NCBI RefSeq assembly: GCF_032452875.1
Contig: NC_083875.1
Location: 74,236,178-74,300,177 of the forward strand
DNA: 64,000 nt
Direction of reading: 5' to 3'
Source: Bos javanicus
Taxonomy: Eukaryota > Chordata > Mammalia > Artiodactyla > Bovidae
Within the stretch, counting starts at the first letter, position 1, and each line of letters starts with the position of its first letter. The translations under genes were made by a program, and so were the position numbers. Under the pieces are notes generated by a model. It ran no database searches. It was not told where the DNA came from and saw nothing but the letters and a program-made list of their open reading frames with translations. Positions 35,401-47,400 of the stretch are shown here, in pieces.

Positions 35401-38400
35401 AATAGGAACCACTACAGTCAACACATTTTTGCCAAATAAGAATGTTTATTCCTGTAGTATAAAAATCCATACTTGAGCATTTGACGAACTCTTGGAAAGC
35501 ATTTTCTGCCTCCTGCTGGTTGTGGAAGCAGTTTCCCTGCAAAAACTTGTCGAGTTGCTTAAAGAAGTGGTTGGTTGGCTGGCAAGGGATCAGGTGAATA
35601 TGGCAGATGAGGCAAGACTTTGTAGCCCAGTTTGTTCAACTTTTGAAGCTTTGTGTTTTGGAGAAGAACTGGGCCCTTTCTGTTGATCAATGCCAACTGC
35701 AAGTGTTGAAGTTTTTGATGCATCTCATTGGTTTGCTGAGCATACTTCTCAGGTGTAATCATTTCATCAGGATTCAGAAAGCTGTAGTAGATCAGACCAA
35801 CAGTAGACCACCAGTGACCATTACCTTTTTTTGGTGCAAGTTTGGCTTTGGAAAGTGTTTTGGAGCTTCTGCTTGGTCCAGCCACTGCCAGTTTTCATAT
35901 ACAGTCCCCTTTTTGTCGCATGTCACAATCTGATTGAGAAATGGTTTGTTGTTGTTGTGTAGAATAAAAGGAGACAACACTTCAAAACAACTATTTTTGG
36001 TCAGCTCATAAGGTACCCACTTACCTAGCTTTTTCATCTTTCCAATTTGCTTCAAATACTGAATGACCATAGAATGCTCCATGTTAAGTAAGTTCTTCTA
36101 CAGCTTCTCATGTAGTTGTAAGAGGATCAGCTTTGATGATGACTCTCAATTAATTGGTTATTGTCAGCGTCCCATGGCCAGCCACTGTGCTCTTCATCTT
36201 CAAGGCTCTTGTTTGCAGGACTTGTTGAACCACTACTGTACTGTATATTCGTTAGCAGTTCCTAGGCCAAATGTGCTGTTGATGCTGCGAGTTGTCTCCA
36301 CTTCTTTATGACCCATTTTGAACTCAAAAAAGTAGCTCGAATTTGCCTTTTGTCTGACATCATTTCCATAGTCTAAAGTAAATATAAACACCTAGTAATA
36401 AATCATTAGCAGAAAAAAACATAAAGTAGGAAATGCACATTAAAATGCTATATAACATAACCACATTTATTTACGGATGTATCCCAAAGAAAGGCAATGC
36501 CAAAGAATGTTCAAGCTACCGCACAATTGCACTCATCTTGCACGCTAGCAAAATAGTGCTTAAAATTCTCTAAGTCAGGCTTCCACAGTACATGAAGCAA
36601 GAACTTCTAGATGTTCACGCTGGATTTAGAAAAGGCAGAGGAACCAGAGATCAAATTGCCAACATCCATCGGGTCATAGAAAAAAAAAGAGAGTTACAGA
36701 AAAACTTCTGCTTTATTGATTACGCCAAAGCCTTTGACTGTGTAGATCACAACAAACTGGAAAATTCTTCAAGAGATGGGAATACCAGACCACCTGACCT
36801 GCCTCCTGAGAAATCTGTATGCAGGTCAAGAAGCAGCAATTAGAACTGGATACGGAACAGTGGACTGGTTCCAGATCAGAAAAGGAGTACATCAAGGCTG
36901 TATATTGTCACCCTGTTTATTTAACTTATATGCAGTATACGGCATTCGAAATGCTGGGCTGGATGAAGCACAAGCTGGAATCAAGATTGCCAAGAGAAAT
37001 ATCAATAACCTCAGATATGCAGATGACACCACCCTTATGGCAGAAAGTGAAGAAGAACTAAAGAGCCTCTTAATGAAAGTGAAAGAGGAGAGAGCAAAAG
37101 TTGGCTTAAAGCTTAACATTCAGAAAAAGATCATGGCATCTGGTCTCATCACTTCATGGCAAGTGGATGGGGAAACAATGGAAACAGTGACAGACTTTAT
37201 TTTGGGGGGCTCCAAAAGCATCGCAGATGGTGACTGCAGCCATGAAATCAAAAGACGCTTACTCCTTGGAAAAAAAGCTATGACAAACCTAGCACCACAT
37301 TAAAAAGCAGAGACATTACTTTGCTGACAAAGGTTCATCTAGGTAAATCTATGGTTTTTCCAGTAGTCGTGTATGGTCGTGAGCGTTGGACCATAAAGAA
37401 AGCTGAGTGCCAAAGAATTGATGCTTTTGAACTGTGGTGTTGAGAAGACTCTTGAGAGTCCCTTGGACTGCAAGGAGATGAAATCAGTCAGTCCTAAAGG
37501 AAATCAGTCCTGAGTGTTCACTGGAAGGACTGATGGTGAAGCTCCAGTAGTTTGGCCACCTGATGTGAAGAACTGACTCATTGGAGAAGATCCTGATGCT
37601 GGGAAAGATTGAAGGCAGGAGGGGAAGGGGATGACAGAGGCTGAGATGGTTGGATGGCATCACCAACTCGATGGACATGAGTTTGAGTAGGCTGCAGGAG
37701 TTGGTAATGGACAGGGAAGCCTGGTGTGCTGCAGTCCACGGGGTTGCAAAGAGTCTGACACAACTGAGGGACTGAACTGAATTGACTGCAATATCAAAAC
37801 AGCAAAGTTCAACAGGTGCAAAACTGCAGTTACTTTTGTAACAGCTTAAATAATAGCTTTTAACATCAAAGTGGATGGGGCAGTATTCTTTCTGATGATG
37901 GTAATGTGGAGGGAGAGCCCAAGCAGCTGTCAGACTGTGGTGTTCCATACTTTTTAAGGAATCTTTATTTCTATGGGTGCTCACAGGAGGTGGTCAGCAC
38001 TTGTTGAAGTAACTGGTTTCCTGTTGGCTTTGGATTGCTCAGACCTTCTTCTGGTTTCTCTGAGGCTTTTTGATACATATAAGCTAAAATGTTGGGGGAG
38101 GGTTAATATTTTTAATAGACAGTTAAGAAGAAAGGTGAACAGAAAGGTTGTTCTTACTGATTTTTCTGGATTGTTATGCAGCCTTTGTTCTCTGTTTTCT
38201 ACCACTGCTGGTTACTTACTAGGATTTCTTTCTCACTTTTCTGTTCTTAATGTAGTGTTCCTAAAACTTAACACGGTTTAGGTTTCCCTGGTGGCTCAGC
38301 TGGTAGAGAATCTGCCTGCAATGCAGGAGACTTGGGTTTGATCCCTGGGTTGGGAAGATTCCCCTGGAGAAGGGAAAGGCTACCCACTCCAATATTCTGG

Positions 38401-41400
38401 CCTGGAGAATTCCATGGACTGTCCATGGGGTCACAAAGAGTCGGACTTGACTGAGCGACTTTGACTTAACTAACATGGTTTAGAAGAAACCTTTAGCATG
38501 TTTATCTCAAAAGATGGATAGTATTGTTTATATGTTTGTATTCCCTTTCTACATTATTTGGAAAGACTAGAATGAGACTCAACCGCACGGTATTGTTTAA
38601 TAGAATTTAATATCATATATACAAAGGGCTTGGTTTAGTGTATTCATTAAAGTGAAGGGATAGAACCTGCTGTTTTAGGGTGACAGGGTAGCGTTCTCTT
38701 GGGAGTTGAGTAGTATGGGGGCCCTAGATTTGCAACTCCTGGCAATGCAGTTTGCTTTTACCAATAAAGAAATGGAGGAGCTCAGACAGATAACTGGTCA
38801 GAAGTGGTACAGTTAACAAAGAAGTGAACTCTTACTCTAGAACCCTTGCTGTTACTCCCGATTCCCTGCCCATTGCATTCCCTTTTCTGACCCGGGTTTA
38901 GCAACAACAGTTGATGTGCCACACTCTCTGCCAAGCTCCCTAAATCTTATTAATCTTCACAGTAAAGTAATGGAGATGTTATGCTTACTTACTACATCTC
39001 AATTTATTACAGATTTATAAGTGAATTGAGACCTAAGTTAAATGCCTTTTCTAAGATCACACAGCTAGTCAAGTGGGTTAAAAAAAGAAAAGCTAATTCG
39101 GTATAAATTGGGATGAATATCCACAATGAAAAACAAGTCTTAACTCCTCTGAGTAATGAATCTTATAAATCAAGAAAATCCGTTTCATTTATAGTAATGA
39201 GAAAAGACTTGGTCCTCAGACTTTTTAATAATAGCCATTAAGGAATGATGTCCTCTCTGTAGAAGTTTAGTGACAGAAAAGTTGGAGTTTGGAAGCCTCG
39301 AGAGTTTAGAGACCTGGGCTCTAGTCCTCATTCATATCCATTAACTTGTCCAAGCACCTCTCTTGTTCAGCCATCTGTTCTCCAGATTCCTAGTTTCAGT
39401 TTACCTCTTAATATTCCCAGTAATTAAAATTGCTCTATGCCTTTTATTCTGTGTCATGGTTTAGAACTAAATTATCCTGGGTAGTTGGTCCCATCACTTC
39501 ATAGGAAATAGATGGGGAAACAGTGGAAACAATGTCAGACTTTATTTGGGAGGGCTCCAAAATCACTGCAGATGGTGACTGCAGCCATGAAATTAAAAGA
39601 CGCTTACTCCTTGGAAGGAAAGCTATGGCCAACCTAGATAGCATATTGAAAAGCAGAGACATTACTTTGCCAACAAAGATCTGTCTAGTCAAGGCTATGG
39701 TTTTTCCAGTGGTCATGTATGGATGTGAGAGTTGGACTGTGAAGAAAGCTGAACGCCGAAGAATTGATGCTTTTGAACTGTGGTGCTGGAGAAGACTCTT
39801 AGAGTCCTTTGGACTGCAAGGAGATCCAACCAGTCCATTCTGAAGGAGATCAGTCTTGGGTTTTCTTTGGAAGGACTGATGCTGAAGTCCTTACTTAGTC
39901 CAATACTTTGGCCACCTCATGCGAAGGATTGACTTACTGGAAAAGACCCTGATGCTGGGAGGGATTGGGGGCAGGAGGAAAAGGGGACAACAGAGGATGA
40001 GATGGCTGGATGGCATCACCGACTTGATGGACATGAGTTTGGATAAACTCCAGGAGTTGGTGATGGACAGGGAGGCCTGGCATGCTGCGATTCATGGGGT
40101 CGCAAAGAGTCAGACACAACTGAGCGACTGAACTGAACTGATACAGTCTGAATCATAGCACTTTAACCTTTTTAGATTTTATAACATTTTAAAGCATTAC
40201 ATTTAACCCTTTGAACAACATGGAGTTAATCCCTGTATAATTTATGGTCAGCCCTCTGCATTCCCTGATACATAGTACAGTTGTATTTACTATTAAAAAT
40301 ACACATGTAAAAGCAGTCCTGCACTGTTCAGGGATCAACTGTATTAACTGTAACTTACACATTCCCATGGTTGGTTGAATCCACAATATAGAGGACCAAA
40401 TACAAGTTGTACCTGGACTTCCCACTGTGCAGGAACTTGGCACCATAACCCCTATGTTAATACATCTTTGCGTACATTGTTTTTCATTAGGGTATACTTT
40501 GAAGTGGAATTGTTGAGTACATCTTTTAAGGCTTTCAATAAGTATTGATAGATTATTCTCCAGAAAAGCTGTGTAAATTTATACTTCTCCCTGTAGTGTA
40601 TAATTTTTGTCCATATTCTCATCTTTAAAGCAATGACCATTATCATTTTTTAAATTCTTCACCGGTTTAAAGGCAAAACATTATTCTTTAATTTTGCGTA
40701 GTAGTGATGAGTAGTTATATATTTGCTGACCATTTTTTAGGTAAGCTACCAACTGTTGACCTTTTCATCTCTCAAGGGGGAGAGTGTTAATATTTTTACT
40801 AATTATTTTTAAGGACTTGAAAAGATAGTAACATTTTTTACACATGAAAGGTAGTAACCTTGTCTTACGATGCACTTTTCTCCCTAGTGTGCTTTTTTTT
40901 TTTAACTTTTAAATATTTTTCTTCTTACCTTGTCAGAAGTCAACCTTTCTCTGCTCTTTGCTTTCACTTTTGTATTTAGAAGCGCCTTTTCACTTGAGAA
41001 TTATATAGAAATTCACTACTGTACTTTCTCTTAGCTTCTTTTATGTACTTTTTTTTTTTAAAGAAAGATTTAATAAAGACTTAAATATCAAGTAGACAAC
41101 TTCTAAATTTCACTTTGTGACCCACACTGAATTGGAGTTGAAGAATGGCTCCCTCTGAAATTTATTTTTGTGTAAGAAATGAAGTTCTAATTCTCTTTCC
41201 AAATGTTTGTTTGGCTCTAACACCATTGGATTTTACTGCTGTTTTCTGTTTTGATTGGTTGAATCTCAGGGGCATACTTGAGTTCGTGACACTGCCACTG
41301 GAGGACATGGCCAGGCCCTTTATTTAAGTAAACCTGCATATAGGTGTGCAGTAGTGCACACATGAACTTTGATTTGCATAACGTGCTGCCATTCACCTCT

Positions 41401-44400
41401 CACTTCATAGATAACTGTTTGAATGTGTTTTTGTAATTTTCATTTTGTTTTTGTGTACTGAACTGTATTTATTTGTGGCAAAATATAACATTCAACTTCC
41501 CAGCAGTTTCCATGTGTACAGCACAGTCTTGCCAACCACATGCACATTACTGTGCAGCAAAACCCCCAGAATAACTGGAACCCTGTACTCACGGAACAGC
41601 AGCTTCCTGCCCCCCTCCAGTCCCTGGCTGTCACCATTCTACTTCCTGTTCTGTGAGGTTGACTGCTTTAGATAATCCATATATGTAAGTGGAATTGTGC
41701 AGTATTTATCATTAATGACTGGCTTTATTTTTTTTTTTTAGCATAATGTCCTTAAGGTTCATCCATGTTGTAGCCTATGAGAGGAGTTCATTTATTTTTT
41801 TAGGCTGAATAATTTATATGTATATACACATGTGTGGGCACATACCCACCTACCACATTTTCTTTATTCACTTATCCGTCAGTGGACATTTAGATTATTT
41901 CTACCTCTTAGCTATTGTGAATAATGTCTTTTGAGATTCCTTTTTTACTTCTTTTGGATATATACCCAGATTGCCAGATCATCCAGTAGTTCTTTTTTTT
42001 TTCCCCTCGATGTGGCATACGGGATCTTAGTTCCCAACCAGGGATTGAACCCATGGCCCTTGGAGTGGAAGCATAGTCTTAACCTCTGCAGTGCCAGGGA
42101 AGTCCCTATTATTTATATTTTTGAGGAACCCCCATACTATTTTCAAAGTGGCCACACAATTTGTATGCTATTTTGTTTGTTTGTTTGTTTGTTTGTTTTT
42201 AACTCTGTTGAAATATACACAGAAAAATGCACAAAACACTAGTGGATTATCACGCAGCAGATACTTCAGTCAGGAGCTAGAACTTCCCCACTTCCATCAA
42301 CCCTCCTCATTCCCCTTCCAAGCCACTCCTTTCTCTTTCCTCTTCATAAGTCTTTTAACACTTAGTTTGGCCTGTAGTTTTAGAACTTTTTATAAATGGA
42401 ATCTACAGTAAGCATTCTGTGTCTGGCCTTTTTGCTCAGTTTTTGTTGGTGTAATAATTTGTTCTCTTTCATTACTGTTTTGTGGTCTTCTGTATTACTG
42501 TACCATAATCTATCCATTCTGTTACAGATGTGGATGTTTTGGTTGGTTCAGTTTGTGGCTGGCTATAAAGAATAAAAAGTTGTAAGACAACATAGTAAAA
42601 AGTTAAAAAAAAAGCATAGTAAAAAGGGAAGCCTGGTGTGCTGCAGTCCATGGGGTCGCAAAGAGTCGGACACGACTGAGCGACTGAACAACAATACTAA
42701 AAAGTGGTTCTGCCCATTTTATTCTCATGAACAATGTATGAAAATTCTGGCTCTTCCACATCTTTGCCAATGCTTTGTCCTTAATTTTATAACTTAAGCA
42801 TTTTGAGATTATGAGGGTGTCTTGTTATAGTTTTAATTTGTACTTTCTTGAATAATACTGAGGTTCAGCATCTTTTTATGGGTTTATGGGCCATTGGATG
42901 TCATCTTTTGTGAAGTACCTACTAAAATTTCTTGCACTTTTTTCTACCGGATTGTCTGTCGTTTTTCTCAGTGATGTGTAGGCTTAGCACCTTTTGAATA
43001 TTAACCCTTTGTCAGTTGTATTTGTTGGAAGTATCTCCCATTCTATGACTTAGCTTTTTATTTTTCGGAATGCTATCTTTTGATAAGTAGAGGTTATTAA
43101 TATAATTCAGTTTATCTATGTTTTTCTCTAGACTTAACTGCTTTTTCTTTCCTGTAAAAGAAATACTTCTCTACCCCAAGGTCCAGGAAGATAATATATT
43201 CCTGTTATTGTTTAGATCTGTGCTTTCCAGTATGGTAGTTACTAGCTCCATGTGGCTATTTAGAATTTAATTAGTTAAAATAAATGTGAACTTCACTTCC
43301 TTAGTCACAGTGGCTACAGTGGTGCTCAACAACCACATATGACTGGTGGCTACCATATTGGACAGCACAGATAAGGACTGTTTCCATTGTTGCAGAAAGC
43401 TCTCTTGGATAGTGTTGTACTAGAAGCATTTACAGTTATATTCCTGATAATTCACCTGCAGTCAATTTATATGAGTGGTTTAAGGTGGGTGTAGTAAGGG
43501 TCAGGGTTTGTTTTATTATATTGAATAGATGAATAACCAATAAACCGAAAACTATTTAGTGAAAAGACCATCCTGGCCCAGCAGTTCCACTTTTGTCCTA
43601 ATTCAGGCCTACCTGAATTATATGAACTTCAGTTTCTACTCTTGACTAAAGTTTCTTATACACAAGTTACCTGAAGGCTGAGATTCTCTGTTATTAAATC
43701 TCTGTACACCTCTGGGACCCAGTGTACATAGTACTGTAGTCTTTTGCTTACATTGAAAATAGCATTCATATTAAAAATTGAATTGAAAAAAAAAAAAAAT
43801 TGAATTGCTGTTTATTGTAACTTTCTTGGAGAATAATATGACAAATGTTTTGAGACTGAATAATTTTCAGTGGAAGATATATGGAATTTCTTGTAAAGAG
43901 ATATTGGTATATAGCTATTAAATGGGTTGGGTTATTAGATTTGGTGTAAGAGTATTATAATGAGACCGAGATTCTCAGTTTGAATTTTACCCTTTCCACA
44001 TCCCCAGTGTGCATTATGTTCTGTGATGTGTTCTGCATTCTCAGTATTGGTGAATGCACTCAATAATAATTAATCCAGATACAACTGTGACCATGAGTGA
44101 TCAATCCAGATAATCAAACTACTGGAAGCAACAACCTAAAACCTATGCTTATGAGATAATGATTCAATAAGATTTTCTTTTTATAAAGAGTAATAATAAT
44201 GACCAATAGGCTATTCTTAGTATCACATCATCTTAAACATTTCATTTGTTAATTCATATTTAGTTGAAATAGTTGATTATAAATACTAACCTTTCTTTTA
44301 AACGAATTTTCCATTGGTTCTTTGAATTAGACATTTAATGTTTTTGTTGGAAATGTTTTTGATTGTGTGATGATGGATTAATAAGTCAAACTCTAGAAAT

Positions 44401-47400
44401 GATTACAGTTTTCATTTTTGCTAAGGTATTAGTGTTAACTGAAGAAGTTCACAAGTAGTCTCTATCCAGTAGCTTATGTTATATTCACTTGCACTGATAC
44501 TAAATAAATCATTGGTGTATGCTAGGCTTATAATTAAGAAAGATAATTTAAGGAGGGTTAGCATTTTTGGGTAGTGTTGGATGTGGTCTCAGTGAGTAAT
44601 ACAGCCCTGTAAATGTGGTCTTGAGTAGGGGAGGTTGGGGTCAAATGTTCCATTGCACTTATGAGGGCTCTTCTCTTCAAGAGCTTCCAGCAGTGAAACG
44701 ACCTAAAGACAGGCATGAGAAAGGCAGAGAAACAAGGTGTGCCTCATCCTTCTTTCTGCTGTTTCTGATGAGTTTTTCTTATTTAGTCTTTACTTTTTCG
44801 ATGAAACTTGTTATGTATGCTCAGTAGTCCTCTATTAAGTATGTCATATATAACGGTAAAGTAGCAATCAAAATGATACATATTTTAATATCACTTTTCC
44901 TAATAAATTGGGCCTAATTAAGTAAAGGATTTATCTAGCTTTTCCTTTTTTTCTTTAAAGCATTTGTATTGATTCCTTGGAAGCTTTAAATATAAAAAAC
45001 AATAGAATTGTATAAAAGATGATACAGGGTCTGTTAGAATTGATTAAATGTTTGATTAATTTGAAATATTTCTCAACTGGTCCAAATATTTTTGTTTCCA
45101 TTTTAGAACAAAATCCAGTCTCATAGCAGAGGAGAATATAATGTTTACAGCACCTTTCAGAGCCATGAACCAGAGTTTGACTACTTGAAAAGTTTAGAAA
45201 TAGAAGAAAAGATCAACAAAATTAGGTGGTTACCCCAGAAAAATGCTGCTCAGTTTTTATTGTCTACCAATGGTAAGTGTACATTTTTTCTTTTCATATA
45301 CCCACTATGTACACATATCCTGTGGGTTTCTTTCCCCTTTTCAAAGAGGAGTAGTTGTTAAGAGGGCTCTGGAGATAGACATTTGGAAATATTCTTCTTC
45401 ATATAGAATGTAAACTCTTTTTTGTCTTTTCCTTTTTTATTTTCTTTCAGTTTTTAAATTCTCTGAAAGAGCTCCTTAGGTGTCCTTGTCTTTAGTACAC
45501 ACACTGTTTGTAGTAAAAAGAATGAGGTTTACATCTGCTTTGGGTCAGATTCTGTTCCTGCTCCTTCTTGGCTTAGGAGCCTTGGGCAGGTTGCTGACCC
45601 TGCTCGGGTCTCCTCGTCTGCACACTCAGGGTGGTGGGTTTGCATTACCATCTGGTTATGGGGATGACTCCTGGTGTACACAGTGAGTGCTCAGTATGTG
45701 TTCATTTCCTTCCCTCTTCCTTTTTAACTGTGCCTAACTCTCCAAAGAGTATTTCATACTATAAATGCAAAACACTGTCAAAGGACAGTCCCCACTCCAG
45801 AACACTGTATAGAAGAGTGCTCGTCCTACTTGATCCTCGTTCAGGAAGGACACAAACTGGAGTTGCCTCATTGCCATTCTGTCTTGTTTCTGTAGGAAGA
45901 GTTACTAAATGAAGGTTAGAATTATATAATGACTCTATAAGAATTTAAAGTCCTTTATGACAAGTTAAGAAGTGGGTCATTTCTTTTTGTTCTTCTTATT
46001 TTCACCTGAGTTGTGACTTGGCTTATCCCTGCGGATTTGGGTCTAAAGAGAGTCATTAGCATGGTTGAGGAGTACTTCCAGATGTTTTGGGTAGCCAGTC
46101 TGTAAAAATTTAAATTAAAAGCTTTTTGATGTTGGAACAAGGATTGGGGAAAGACTTCCATTTTCTCATCCCCTTGGTATTAGTAAAATCAGATATTAGC
46201 ACCTAGAACTCACCATTCTTTAGCACTTGCAGAATCTAAACTCAGGTGACTTTGGTTGACACAGTGGAAAACATTAAGTGCTGGAGAAGAAAATGGCAAC
46301 CCACTCCAGTACTCTTGCCTGGAGAATCCCATGGACAGAGGAGCCTGGTGGGCTACAGTCTATGGGGTCGCAAAGAGTCAGACACGACTGAGCGACTTCA
46401 CTTCACTTCGTCACCTTAGGCCTTCTCACCCACTGTGTCAAATTCTTGGAAATGCATTCCATAGAATGATACCACAGGCTGATAACATGAACTGCATTTT
46501 CCTCTCCTTATTAAAAAAAAATACATAGAAATAATGATTTAAAGCTTGTAATTTACAACATTATAAATGGAGGCTATATGTTTATTCATGTTGTATGTTG
46601 GTTTCTAATCTTGGTTCAGTTTTGATTTGTACAGTTGAGTTCTTTCAAAGAGCACTTCAGGTACTGCTCTTTGACATCCACTGTGTATTATTGTGGAGAA
46701 GGAAATGGCAACCCACTCCAATATTCTTGCCTGGAGAATCCCATGGACAGAGGAGTCTGGCAGACCATGGTCCATAGGGTCACAGAGAGGCGGACATGAC
46801 TGAAGTGACTAAGCATGCATGCAATATGTGTTATACAATTTAGGCAGTTTCTACTTTGGAAGTAAATGTCCCAGGAAGTGTGTTTGCTCATAGTAATTTT
46901 GGCAGTTCATTTCCTACAGGCTAAATTGTTTTATAGAGGGGAATTTTTAAAATACAAGCTGAAGTAGCATAATGAAGTCCCATATACCAAACACCCAGCT
47001 TCAGCAGTTCTCAGTTCATCACCAGTTGTGTTTCGTTGGTACTTCTTACCCTGCCTTCTCAGTATTATTTGAAAGCAAACCCCATTTCATCTCAGTTCTC
47101 ATTTGTATCTCTGCGTGTTATCCATGCAGGTTTCCTTTGTGATTTGAAATAAATAAGGCATCATATAATCAGCCCAGCCTTTATAGACACTGACCTCGAC
47201 AAGAGCTCAGTGGCAGGAGAAACCACTGGAAATTCCAAGGTCAGGGGTTACGTGAATCTAAGTGCTGTTTTTGTGTAGACAGAATAAACAGTGTTCCCCA
47301 AATAGGATTATGTAAATTTGAAAAATCATTGATTAGTAATACAGCTTATTTTTAAGAGCAATACACAATGCATTGTACCTGTTTGGGGTTTTTTGTTGTT

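Larger units (their letters stand above)
41426..43190 (-). mobile_element. Old L1 (L1M) sequence, antisense, with CHR SINE and BovB tail insertions
   Basis: 41465-41935 (AAATATAACATTCAACTTCC, TTCATCCATGTTGTAGCC, CTTATCCGTCAGTGGACATT), 42205-42560 and 42695-43150 (TTAACCCTTTGTCAGTTG) are antisense L1 phrases. More than one L1 insertion may be joined here. (GTTT)n lies at about 42174-42199. Confidence 0.65.
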
